From NCBI GenBank assembly GCA_004794785.1, contig SJOL01005976.1, positions 551,972 to 615,971 of the forward strand: 64,000 nucleotides of DNA. The letters run 5' to 3'. This stretch comes from Opisthorchis felineus. Lineage: Eukaryota > Platyhelminthes > Trematoda > Opisthorchiida > Opisthorchiidae. This document shows positions 24,780 to 36,154 of this stretch, one piece after another; position 1 is the stretch's first letter, and each line of letters opens with the position of its first letter. The notes under the pieces are model-generated. The model searched no databases and had not been told where the DNA came from. It worked only from the letters and a program-made list of their open reading frames with translations. A program made the translations under genes and the position numbers.

Positions 24780-25850
24780 TTCTACCGGGCGCACCGAATT
24801 AGATGTTCTTACATTGTTGCAGCAGATGAACACGCCGGGTCTGGATGGGAATCATCCACTGGTATCCAATAGGTTTGCTCCCGTCTTAGAAGCTCCACCT
24901 GCTTCGCGATTCATTCTGTCATTTAGGAGAGTGGTCGTTCTCCAGAGGTGGAAGACTACCGTTACGGAGCTCTTTCATAAAGAATACTACTAGCATGAAA
25001 CTGCAAATTACAAAGCATTTAATCAAACGCTACTGGTGAACAAGCTTACGAAGAAGCTGGCGGCAGGACTGCTAATTACACATTCGCAAGAGTGAAATCC
25101 TATCAGATGCAAAGCATGTATTTATGTAGTCGAGTTCCTGTGCAACAAAGCGCTTACCACGAGTGAAACATGGGCACGCTGTAGACGAAGCTATCCCTGT
25201 GGATTTCAGGAATGGTTTCAGTCGAGTTGAGCAGAAAATGCCTCTGTCTATTTTGGAAGTATATGACCTTGAGCCGGTGTTGATCGCTTAGGTAACAAGC
25301 TTCTTGTATGAAGAGTGCTTACAGACCAAGGTAAACGATATATTATCACGATACTTTGATGGTAAGAAAACAGTATCTCACGGTCTGGCTCTAGAGCCGG
25401 CGTACTTCAATGTCTATACCAACCGTATATCCCATGTTTGCTTAGCCGAAAATCTGGAGATACACAGAAAAATCTGAGGATACCAATGTCTCACCAAAGG
25501 ACTTGGACACTTGTTTAATGCGCTTCAGTTCACGCCTAAGGCAAATATCAACGCTGAGTAAGCAAGCGGAATGGAGGAGCTATACTTTCACGTGGCGGAT
25601 CACTCCTCAGGTATCAGTTCTAAGGATTCTCTATAGTTGAGGTTGTTCAAACCTTTGAGTGCCGAAATACACAGTACGCTTAATAATGAAAGGTTATCAA
25701 ATGCTGTGGGCACTGCAGTGGAGGCTCCCATCATAAAGTTTGGAAGTAGTCCCAAGAATGTTTCAAGTGTTCGTTGAGCTAATTCTCAAGTGTGGAAGAC
25801 CATTGTATTTGCCTTTGCAAGAAAAGAACATGGCCAAGTGAAACTGGCTG
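24780..25850 (+). pseudogene. CR1/Jockey-type LINE reverse transcriptase relic
   Basis: Degenerate reverse-transcriptase blocks appear in order on the plus strand. At about 24797-24960 a frame reads LDVLTLLQQMNTPGLDGNH ('LxxLxxxKSPGPDGI'), then VVVLQRWKTTVTELF ('xVPxxWKxAxVxPIFK'). At about 25373-25429 the segment VSHGLALEPAYFNVYTNRI corresponds to the family's 'VPQGSVLGPLLFLxYINDL'. Stops and frameshifts separate the blocks, and no intact YADD/FADD box follows. A weak, unassigned open frame lies upstream at 24438-24692. The copy is dead. The clade is inferred from motif spelling only. Confidence 0.7.
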
Positions 25851-26448
25851 GCGCTACACTCGGTTGACTTTCCGCTTCTTTTGCACAGCTTCACCCGTCT
25901 GCCACATCCAAACGGGGCCTGTTGAATAGACCTGACACTAACTACACAGGTTCATTGAAACCGAACCGCTCATTTCGCGTTAAACCTAGCAATTATGCAC
26001 ATTTAAGCTCCAAACAACCTCAGTTGCGAGTCATGTCCCTTGGCCCTGGGATAAACTGACAACCGGTTGCTTGTATGAGAATCCGTACACAGCATTAAGA
26101 ACGATGTATACTGTCAGTAGGCATAGGTTTTGTGTCGCTAGTTCTCTATATATTTTTGATCTCGCATGCCTGTCAGTGTTTTCCAAAACAACTAAGAAAT
26201 AGTAATGAGAAGCACTAATATACAGATGATGCAGAAATACAGTCTGGGAAGAGGACACTCAATTAGGACGATGTGATCCCCCTCGTTTTGAAAGAGACGT
26301 CACCGAAATTGAAAATGATGAATTCCAACAAACCCACATCAGTACCTGTTTTAACCTTCAATTTTTTTCGTTTGCTCGACTAAATTTGGAGTCGATTGGA
26401 AGAAACGGAGAGTAATAAAAGCTGGATGCAGGTTATTACGTACTGTAC

Positions 26449-26451
<3 letters not shown>

Positions 26452-26485
<34 letters not shown>
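26452..26485. repeat. (TA)n microsatellite
   Basis: An uninterrupted TA dinucleotide run of about 34 bases, followed by a looser ATAC/CATA-rich region to about 26610. Confidence 0.95.
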
Positions 26486-26486
<1 letters not shown>

Positions 26487-29407
26487 CATATGCTGTTTGC
26501 ACTCCTGTGCTATAATTTTGATCAACAAGTGCGCATCTCCGGACAGCGTACAAACAGCGACACTATGTACATATACATACATATGAGCATACACACATAC
26601 ATATTTATATAGTATAGCAATCAGCATACAGACATTTAATCCGGTAGATCATGCAAAGAAAACATGAAGTGTACCTACTGGTGTAAAAACTAATGGAGAT
26701 TGCCTTTAAACTGCACGCACTAGGTCTGCCAGATTGAGCAACTGACAGTAATGTGATAAGCGACAGGGACCTGACGCACAAACTATCGGTTGGGTGAATA
26801 AACCGGTTAAATTCCGCAGCACGAACAAGAGAACAAGCAACCCGTCGGGTTACACACTCCCACATCATTCTTCAACACCCAGCTAAGACACTCCCATCAG
26901 CTGTGCGATACCACTACTACGTTGTTGGCTGGGCCAACAACGTTCACGTTAGCAATCCATTATTTGCTTCCGCCATGGTTGTAATTGTAGAATTTTTCGC
27001 CACAAAGCAGCTATTCAAGTTAAAATGAACAGGGGAGCGCAGATATCACCTAAGTAACTGATCAATAATAGATTGTACGAACAGGGACTCGCATCCTACC
27101 CTCCGGAATTTGTTCTGAATCCGTTGAGTGGGTCGTGATGACAAGTTAACTAAGGACACTTATCCGAATCTCACATTTCCCGGGCAGCACAAGTATTAAG
27201 ATTTCTTGATGGTCAAAACTATCCCAGTGAATATCTGAGAGTTCAGAATTATTGTAGGTAAAGTAAATGCTCGACAGATTTCGTGAGACATTGCAGAACG
27301 GAAGAAAATGTCCCCTTAGGAACGCAGAAAATGGTAAACGACGGAAGTCGATTGGTGGAACTTCCGACTAAAAGCGTAAAACTGATTCACAGCGCCCTGC
27401 ATCCAACATTCTTCCAATATCTTTTTTTCTTTGACAAGCAAAACCTTCATGTCATGGATTCACGTCAGTCATGCTTGCATGTTTTCTTAGAAACGTCGTT
27501 ACAAGATATAGGCTACCTTCAATGACGCCACGACAAAGTGCAAATATGTGGTTAAAAATACTCACTCACAAACCAGGTAGCACTGTAACAATGTCCCCAA
27601 AAGTATTAAGCGTTCCAGAAAATGTCGGACATCATGGACACTGACAGACAGGCACTCAGTAGATGGAATTTGGGTTATCCATCTAACCAACTGACGTAAT
27701 GTGAATGGAAATAGACTGACATTCCGTTTTGTCAGCCTATTCTTGACGCTCTAGGAGTTAAAAATTACAGTATTTGGAGAAACCACTTATTTGCACACTA
27801 GTTTGTTGTTCATGCGAGATCCACACGAGCCTGGAATCTCTCGTTTGTCTGAACGGTAACTGAACGCGCGAATGCTGAGAACACCTGTTTGTAGAAACTG
27901 GAATCCCTCAGCTTCATTCCCATCAGATCTTAAAACATCATGAACCCTAACCCGAATTAAACGTATGAGCTAAATGGCGATGACTGTCAATGGCAACGGT
28001 GGATGTGTTAAATAAGGCCACCTATTTCATGTAAAGCCCGAACCGGAAAGTGCAAAGACAAAAAGGTTTTCTGGAACGAATTTGACGAACTGTACTCGGT
28101 CAGTTAGCCGAATCTTTCAAAAAGACTTGATGGGTCACAGGAATGGCACTCGGCCTGCCCACAAGAAATCAGCTTCTCTAGTAAGTTCAATACCTAAATT
28201 AGTTCACTTTCTTCGTCGTAACGGCTGGGATATCGGATGAGCTAAGTAGAACGAATTGCACATCCAAAAGCCACACACTCGAATCTTCTGAAAAAATTCC
28301 CACATTGACAGTTGCATTCTCCGAACCACGTTTGACTATTAACTGCAGGTTAGCAACTGTTGACTATCAACTGTTGCTTGCACCCTTCGCTGTTCGCCAT
28401 GGAATGTTTGAACTTTGGAATATCTCTGTTCAATGTGAACCAAGTGGATCAGGCATATTACCATTATAAGAACCGGCTTTGAGGGAATTTGATCAAGAAA
28501 CCATAACTCCGTGTTTTGGCGATACTTGATCACAAACGCAAAAGCACAATACCATTTTGCGTAGAGGATTTTAATCGGCCCCAGTGACCGCGTGGACAAG
28601 ATCGACCTAAAAAGGGTACCTTTAAGTTTGCTACTAGCACCCGACTTGACAACAAGTAGACCAATTGTTTCAAAGTTGAGAATTTAGGGATTTAAAGGAT
28701 CCTTTTCGCTTTTAATCTGGAAATCCGGATATGATGTACTGCTGTAGCGCTGTATCCTGTCTAAGTCACTGCCGATCAGCAACCAGTAGATTTAAGATCG
28801 ACAGCTCGCGAGTTCGAATCCTCATAGGATGTCGTCAGATGCGCACCACTAACATACACAGAGCAAAAAACAGTCACTCCTATTATACGTTAAGAGCTTC
28901 ACTCGCAAGCACTTTGCACAGTAACGTCAACGCAGTCTATCAACTCTCATCATTTTCCACCAATTTGTCCCATTCTTCACAGGACACTAATTCCTGACAG
29001 CTACTACCTCAATCATCTCTAGCTTCAGCTTACTCTGCCTCTCCCCCGCTGCTTCCGTTTTAAATGTGGGTTTTGTGCTACGCCTATTTCTCACTTTCCG
29101 CCGCCCCGGTGATTACACCTACAACTTGCACGCCAGAATCCCAATGTGCCACAAATGCGGTCTCACGAAGCATAACAAGTATTTCTGAGTTTCCAATTGA
29201 GATTTCGTTCTGTAGTTGAAGTCAATCTATGTCGAACAGCCGAGAAGCACTGTAAATCTATTTCAGCCTTATTGGGAATCACCAGCAGTGTGCATATCAG
29301 AAGCTCCAGTGAGTTCGAACCCTCTACTCCCGAGCTAGTGTGTTGAACACATAACCCTTCGGTTACGAGCGGCTGGTAAGCAATGTGATTAACCAGCATT
29401 TAGATAG

Positions 29408-29465
29408 GATATAGCGCCACCCATGCTTCAACCACGGAATTCAAATCACACGACCACGTGACCTC
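29408..29465 (+). repeat. Short interspersed motif, copy 1
   Basis: TAGCGCCACCCATGCTTCAA followed by CCACGGAATTCAAATCACAC and a CACGTGAC end. Related sequence occurs at 39486-39532 (reverse strand) and 45820-45868 (plus strand). Function unknown; probably a fragment of an interspersed repeat. Confidence 0.6.
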
Positions 29466-30144
29466 GAGTGAAGACGTCTAATGTGGAACTTTCACTGCAG
29501 CTCTCCTCTGGGTTTCTTCTGAGCTACTTACTCTTCACATTACCAACCATTTCAGTGTCTACTGTTTTCCGAATGGGAGTGAAGTGTCTCAGCCCTTCTT
29601 TCTATAAAATTTCACTGGCGGAACTATTCTGCAGTAAAATTTTAACGCTCAGCCGTGTACAATCTGCGACTTTAACGTACGCAACACTCTTTGGTCGACT
29701 CACTCGATACATACGAGCTAGGCAGGAAATGCCTCACAGTATTATTTGTCCTAAGTTACCTCTTTCCTACCGAGCGTTGCGAACGGTGAGGCAGACCCTT
29801 ACCTGGTCTTGACTATCAAATCTGATTCATCTTCACTAAGCTCCTCCAACCCAGTCAGTTTCTCCGATTTTCATCTGACCAATTTTTTCATTCATTTTCG
29901 TCCGTTTCGCTCATCCCTCCATTCTGTCGAATCTTCTGGTGTTACTCTCCCATCGACTCGGACGGTATGCATCGAATATTTGCCTCTTATCCCTGATAGG
30001 TTTGTCACTCGAGTGATGTCTCAACTTTTACTTAGCATGAGGATATGCTGCCGCTTATTGCTCAATTCGCCAAACGAACAAAATATCCTTCGTTAAATGT
30101 CTGTCTCTATTCGATACACAGAAAGTGCCGACCAACATTGACGA

Positions 30145-31340
30145 ATGCAACTTTCTCAAAACACGTTTACCAAATACTTGTTGGCTCGTAGCTCAAGCAG
30201 TATCGCCACCAACAAGGTCAAGGATAAATTCGTTAAACTCAAGGCCCAGCAACCAATTGCGCATCCTCCGGGAGTCGATCGTTCTGGGATCCTACAAAAG
30301 TCATCGTCCATAATTTGTTCACCAACCTCTCTTTCCATCCCTGAAACAGAAAAAAGCGAAATATTTGCTCAATTGTTAGCGACAGTTTACCGGCATGAGT
30401 ACGATTTTTCCCATCAGCGCCGAATCATCCATCTCTGGCCACCATAATCATTTGGAAAACTCGCCAGCCTCTTGCCTACATTGACATATCAAAATCTATT
30501 CCGGATCGTACCTTACTTTTTTTCTTAGAAACTGTGCTTTGTGCTTCGCTTCTATCGTCACTCACTTCTTCCACCTGGCCCTCTTCGTGCTAAATTCCAC
30601 AAGTACTCACCATATCTAAGCATAGATTCTTTTCCGACCAGAACGACTACAGCTTTAATACAACCACCTCCATTTTGTTCCGAATTCCATCCTGACTAGC
30701 TGGTTGCTGGTTAGGCACCTTAGCGACCAGTAAAATAGATTTAGGTGCTACCGCTCTATCTGGTTAATGTGTTCCTCATCTCTGCTCATGTGTTCTATAC
30801 TCTTTTGTGAATCTGAGCTGGTCTTCCTGGGTGTTTCGACAGTTTTCGATCCAGTGTATTACGAGGACCTTCTCGCCAAACTACCTATGTGCTGCTTGAC
30901 TGAAAACTTGTTAACGACTCAGCCTATCTAAGTTCGCCATAACGATGCTGCTTTTCAGATATGCAGCATCAGTGCTGAGTTCCACAGCGTGCTGCTTCAT
31001 CTCCCACGTTTTATAACGTTCATATATGATCTACTTTCACCCGTTTACGGCTGCATTCGTGCATGCATTTGTAGATGACTGTATCCTCCTACGAATTCAT
31101 TTCTTTCAGTGAGTTGCTCAGCTCAATTGGGTGAAGACTGCGTGCAGATCATCAACACATCGAACACCTACGTTAATAATATTCGCCGGTAAAATGAAAC
31201 AAATGCAGTTACATTCGATCATCTCGAATCCTTATACGTCTCCCTCTCTCTCCACCGTTCCATCCCATGCTTCATCAAGGGACTTCGTCCACATTTCAAC
31301 CCTCCGCTTGTTACCTTCTTGGTTTGTCATTTTCTAACAG
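30145..31340 (+). pseudogene. CR1/Jockey-type LINE relic with an FVDD box
   Basis: The 100-codon frame at 30145-30447 ends with EKSEIFAQLLATVYRHE, which resembles the linker before the reverse transcriptase ('KAExLAxxFASVFT'). Further on, about 30715-30850, a frame gives LATSKIDLGATALSG and PHLCSCVLYSFVNLSWSS, matching 'LxxSKSxGPDGxxA' and 'xPLxxLFNLSLxxG'. At 31065-31094 the frame AFVDDCILLR is a clear match to the catalytic 'FADDxxLL' motif, with both aspartates kept. About a dozen stops and shifts separate the blocks, so the copy cannot encode a polymerase. The 3' end is not defined. Confidence 0.7.
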
Positions 31341-32272
31341 CTGTTTCTAGTCGATTCATGTTAAACTAGTTGTGAATCAAATCACCAGAGAAGTTGGATT
31401 TCTGCTCCGTTCCCAGAAATTCTTCCCTCGCTTTCGAGTAGTTTCTGACTAACAAGTTTCAGATTCGCTTTATCGTGAGATATCACTGTCAGATATAGAG
31501 TGAGGCCTTTCCTACAAATCTTCCACTACCCGGCCAAGCTCCAGGGAAAATTATGCGACTGATAGCCTCACTAACAATGACTTATGATTTCTAACCCTTT
31601 CCATCATCAGAATATAGCCGCACACTCATTCTAACATTGATACCACAGGAAGTGTTCTTTTGAACACGCATCTGCTCAATTCGTTAGTTACGGCAACTCA
31701 TGTCCCGACTTCCAGTCAGTGCCACCTGATGGGACCTCTCCATGGGCGCACAAATTTCCTCTAGTCTTACTTGATGCCCAAAGCAGCATACTTCTGGAGC
31801 ATTTTTCTACCCTATCCTTCCAGCCGCTTGTAACCTTCAACTATTTGAGATTAGAGTTACGCTTACCTTGTGATCAAAACTGACTCCATTTAATACATAC
31901 CCTTATTCTGTACCCATGTCTTCTAAATGTTGCGATGTTGTTTGTGCCTTTTTGTCTGCATGCCCATCATCTTTATAGAGGTCTCTGACTAAGGATTTTC
32001 CATGTCACGCGATCCACTCAGTAAGCAGAACAGAATCCGCGAATGGAGGTTGAAATCTTTGCACTTCTTAACAAAAAATGATTTGTTAGACCGACGCGTT
32101 CTTACGGCGTATAGCTGCCATTCAACGCGTATAGAGTGGGAAAACGACACCCGAAGAGACTGTTGAAAATTTGTTCTGCATTAAGTACACTCTACTCAGT
32201 GAAAGCAGTCGGAAACAGTCTCTTAGACCATTAGCAGACAAGAAAAGGACCGGAAATTGACGCGTGACTCAC
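31341..32272. other. Probable intron/repeat remnant, no gene seen
   Basis: Pyrimidine-rich plus-strand sequence continues from the LINE relic to about 31950 and may be its decayed 3' part. I see no motif I can name. The remainder lies just downstream of the minus-strand exon donor at 32272. Confidence 0.3.
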
Positions 32273-32720
32273 CACATTCTGTCCGATTGGCTTGTCTTGT
32301 GTACCTGTTGGTTCTGTGTGAAACTTGCTTATGACCGCTTAAAAGCGAACGGTCATTAGTGGTACGTGAGCCGGATGTCGCATACGCCTTTAGCACTGGC
32401 GCGCCGTTATTTGCTCCCGTTCGTTGGCACTCTAACGACATGTGATCCACAGGCTCACTTAACTGCCTGATGAGAGTAGCTTCACAGTTCATTTGTTGAG
32501 ACACACAATTTCTTCGCAAGTCACCAGTCTTGGCGCCCTCCAAACGTAAACCGTTCATAAATGGATGCGTTTTACCCGTAAATTCGAACTCAGCGTCTGA
32601 AGTGATGAGGGTGGATGCAGGACGAGGGGCAGAGACTGTGGGAAGGCTGTTTTTCTGGGCTTCTCGGTAGGGCTGGACAACAGCAGAACACAATTTGGGC
32701 GCGAAGTGACAGGCGGTGAC
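32273..32720 (-). CDS. Probable internal coding exon, unknown protein
   Basis: Seen: a 448 bp minus-strand block. The acceptor is a T-rich tract ending CCGAACAG, with the exon from 32720. The donor is TGTG followed by GTGAGT, with the exon ending at 32273; this matches the consensus. It enters in phase 0 and leaves in phase 1. The frame is open for 149 codons and continues past the donor to a TAA at 32223. The peptide is hydrophilic and rich in Ser, Thr, Asn and Arg, with no recognised domain or membrane span. Phase-0 entry fits the phase-0 exit of 36155-37414, and phase-1 exit fits the phase-1 entry of 14002-14217. Upstream of the acceptor the frame is T-rich and hydrophobic, as expected for a translated pyrimidine tract rather than protein. 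Confidence 0.6.
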
Positions 32721-33854
32721 CTGTTCGGAAAAAACAACGTTCCACAGAAAACTAAATATGCATCTTTTAAAAGGTAGTTGAAACAAGACGTCCGTAGCCC
32801 CTGGAAAAACAGTACATTGCACGATATTAACAACTCCAGATGAAAAACCAAATGATTTGTTGGTTGAAATTATCGATACATTTGTTTGTGAAAATCAGTC
32901 CCCTGAAAATGATACCTCTTGGGTAAAGCGTCCGATTCCAGGTTATGAAATCGCTTCTCAGTGCATTCAAAAACTATGCGGGGACTAACGACTGAGCAAA
33001 GCAGTGGTGCAATGTAACCTCCCAACTGTGAATCTCGAGGTGCTGTGCACGGTAATGGTCCTAGAGAAATCGAGCATCTAACATCAAATATCTATCATCA
33101 AACAGCACTGATTCCGCAGTCATACTGAAAAGGATTAGCCGGCATAGATTAGCCACACATCACGGATTGGTTTCAGGAATCCAAGAATAAAGGTTCGAAA
33201 AGTACGCCACCAGATGGATTCCGTCACAGCTTTCAAAATATTTCGCACAACTGAATAGAAGTGTTTGGTGAACATTATTTAGGTTAGTGTCATTTGATCC
33301 CCATCTGTACAGACTGTGGCAGGTTTGGACTATCACTTCCCTAGTCACACAACTACAGTTCCAGTCGGTATTAGTATTTCATTTGTAGTTAACTTCTCAC
33401 CCGTCTTCTGATTTTTGCTTGTCAAACATTATGACCAGCACTGTCCATTCTCCCCCTGAATTATGACAAAGTTACACTACCTGCATTCGGTAATAGCCCA
33501 ACTACTCCGCTTACTTAATCCACAAACCCTGATACTCGGTTCCTGCAACACAGAGTTAGATACGTAACATTCTGACCGGGTTTCCCCGCAGTTGTCCTCG
33601 TCTGTCAAGTGTTCCTTTCCTATCATTCAACCGTTCATTAAAGGAAGGACGAGGCCATATGAAGCAGGGTAGTTACGCGAGTGGCAATAGTTTTAGCTTT
33701 TTCCAGCGTTCCGACCAGCGGACATCCTGAGTCCACAGACGTGTTTGGACCTCATGCAATCCCGACATAGGCGTGGCAGAAACAGGGATAAAATAATCGT
33801 CAAACACACAGCGTATAACCAGTTGTTTTCGCAATATATTTCCATTTCAACTCG

Positions 33855-34033
33855 AGATCGATCAGCGGTTGAGGCGCGAACTTACTGGCCATGGTTCCAA
33901 CCCAGCCTCTGCATCTCGACTGCTCCTGTCTAGCCTTGGGCAACCTGACAGTATGCCAGGCTTCTTGCTTCCTTCGGGCAGCGTAGCAGCAAGGCCCAAG
34001 AGGGTGTTACAGCTGAACGATTATTATCATTTT
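33855..34033 (+). repeat. tRNA-derived SINE, major family, copy 1
   Basis: The head keeps a diverged tRNA-like region (GGTTGAGGCGCGAACTTACT, then a B-box-like GGTTCCAACCC). The body matches the other three copies: CTCGACTGCTCCTGTCTAG, GGGCAACCTGACAGTAT, GCTTCCTTCGGGCAGC and GGGTGTTACAGCTGAACGA, followed by an ATTATTATCATT-like tail. The A box is more diverged than at 55721. Confidence 0.85.
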
Positions 34034-35506
34034 AGTTAAGCCTCAGTCAGGCTGAGATGAGTCTTGTAGCGCCAACCCATACGTCATATTCACAAATTAC
34101 CCATCAATACGGACAAGGCCCTAGAAATAGTCGACGACACAAGCGTAAAGTACAAAATCAGTGAAGATAAATTATTCAAACGATTCAGACATCAAATGTA
34201 TTTGACCGAATGCTAATAATTCAGTTGTTTTGTACCCTCAAGTCTGCAGCTCCCTCAACCACCCAAACCATTAGAATTCTTTCTTGAGGGGTTCTATTCG
34301 GCTGAAGTGAGCAAATTTTGCAGACAGATTTTATAGTTGCGACAGGTCGGATAAAACAGATTTCATTTCAACTTCGTTCCAAAGGTGACGAGCGAACAAG
34401 TGACAACAAATAACCAACTTACCGAACGAGGTGAAACGGCAAACCTAACTCACAGACAGCATTTTGAATAATCATGCGTCTGCACCATTTTTCTTTCATT
34501 TCCGTGATTTTTTGAACTTCCTTCCTTAATCTATTTCCGTTCATACCGATGGCGGTCTTCCACATTCGACCATTCCCATTGGGCCGGGCATGCTTCCCTC
34601 AACTTCGTATTGACACCGAACGCCTTATTGTGTTATGTAAGTACTAGTTCTTATCAAACTTTCGGGAAATTCCCTTCTGCAATTTGTGCAACAAAAAACT
34701 CAAATTTCCTCAAACATATTCCATAAATTGTTTCTCCATTTTCCTCAACTTCGCACAGAGGGCGTCCTTTCATAATAATTAGATTTCGGGCTGATAGCTC
34801 TCCGACGTTATTAATGGATATCCACAATTTCGCTCTTTTCTTCGCTACAGCTTAGAATATTGACCTTCAATACTCTATTGGTTCAACGTAAGCCTTCCTC
34901 AAAGAACTTGAGTGGCCTTTTGACTCTTCGAAGTGAGCAAATATGGATTTGTCATTCGCCAATTCCGTCCGTCTGAAGAGCTCGATAAAGCCTCACATAG
35001 TGAAAATAAATTTCTGACTGAGGACAGCTTGTGTGTGGTAATCGTTTCTCCTCCATCTGAAGACCACGTCAGTTTGAATGTCCTCAAGCCTTCTCCTCGT
35101 TTTTGTACATTCTTGCGGATTCCCCACTGTCTGCAGTCTTCTGTTATTTCTTCTGATTTCATGGCAACTAGGAAAACTTCAAAATGTCTTGATGCACTGG
35201 CCTACTAGTGTTCTAAGTATCGTTTTCCTCAACTCCAGAATATACCTTTCTCGTCATAAAATGTATGTACTTCTTGTTACGGATCTCTTTCGCCTTCTCA
35301 ACTTGGATACCCTGGTAACAAAAATCAAACAGCCAGACATATAACAATACAAACATGCAAACATTCGAACTTTACTACTTTACTACGAAAAGGATATTTC
35401 TTGGGGAACCATCCTTGTGAATTCAATCTTTATTTATATCTTGTTAGAGAGGAGGATGGAATAGGGTTGATCCTGAAGTATGAATTGGGAGCAAGCGTGC
35501 TCGGTA

Positions 35507-35640
35507 GCTCAGTCATTCCGAAAGTAGGAGGTCGGCAGTTCAAGTCCACCGTAAGCGCGTACATTTGTTCATCCTATGTGTACTGGTACTTGTCACTTTC
35601 GGATGCCCCAAATCCTCTTCTAGATTTCGACCAATTCGTA
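35507..35640 (+). repeat. tRNA-derived SINE, second family, copy 2
   Basis: The tRNA-like head has CTCGGTAGCTCAGTCATTCC (A box) and GGCAGTTCAAGTCCACC (B box). The tail has CTATGTGTACTGGTACTTG, GGATGCCCCAAATCC and TTTCGACCAATTCGTAAC. The tail resembles those at 15481 and 35779. Confidence 0.65.
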
Positions 35641-35778
35641 ACAATTTATACCGGGGCCCATTTTGGAAGGCACATGGGGAGCTGACTAGTGACAGGCAGG
35701 TATGAATTATTCATCCACTAGAGAAAGGTGGGGTGAATCAGTTGTGAAGCCCATAGGTGTGATAGACAGCAAGTGTCT

Positions 35779-35905
35779 TCAGTTGCTCAATCGGCAGAGC
35801 ACCCGCTCGGTAAACAGTTCGAGTCCACCCAAAAACGTGTACTTTCGTTCGTGCTATGTGCATTTGGATATCTTCCAAGTTCGAAATCCTATTCCTACCA
35901 AAATC
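35779..35905 (+). repeat. tRNA-derived SINE, second family, copy 3
   Basis: It lies about 270 bases after copy 2 in the same orientation. The head has CAGTTGCTCAATCGGCAGAG and a B box ACAGTTCGAGTCCACC. The tail has CGTGCTATGTGCATTTGGAT and TCGAAATCCTATTCC. The two copies may be independent insertions or a local duplication that has since diverged. Confidence 0.6.
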
Positions 35906-36154
35906 CTTTGCTCATGTGATGGTGACAGTCCTCCTATATTATATGATGCAGACATTTTATCAAAATGACATAATTGCTCACATGTTGGCTGATATACACA
36001 ATGAACCTAACGAGATTATATCTATCTACTCATCTTTGTTGTACTGATCCAAGCACAACTACCCTGTCCCACTGTTACTAAGAGTATGGTAACAGCAACC
36101 GGCGAACTGCAAATAGTTAGTTAATGACAATGAAAAAGCGGAACTTTCGCTCAC

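Larger units (their letters stand above)
25851..30144. other. No supportable gene; microsatellite and tRNA-like fragments
   Basis: Short frames only, apart from the pyrimidine-rich plus-strand frames at 29468-29812 and 29809-30096, which run into the LINE relic at 30145 and may be its diverged upstream part. It holds the TA microsatellite at 26452-26485, a CATA-rich stretch near 26565-26610, and tRNA B-box-like fragments near 27075 (-), 28810 (+) and 29305 (+). Confidence 0.3.
32721..36154. other. Probable intron carrying SINE insertions
   Basis: Contains one copy of the major SINE (33855-34033) and two copies of the second tRNA-like family (35507-35640, 35779-35905). A minus-strand frame at 34899-35162 and its antisense partner are both open. 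The minus frame has an acceptor-like GTTTTCCTAG upstream but two competing frames, so no exon is called. Confidence 0.35.
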
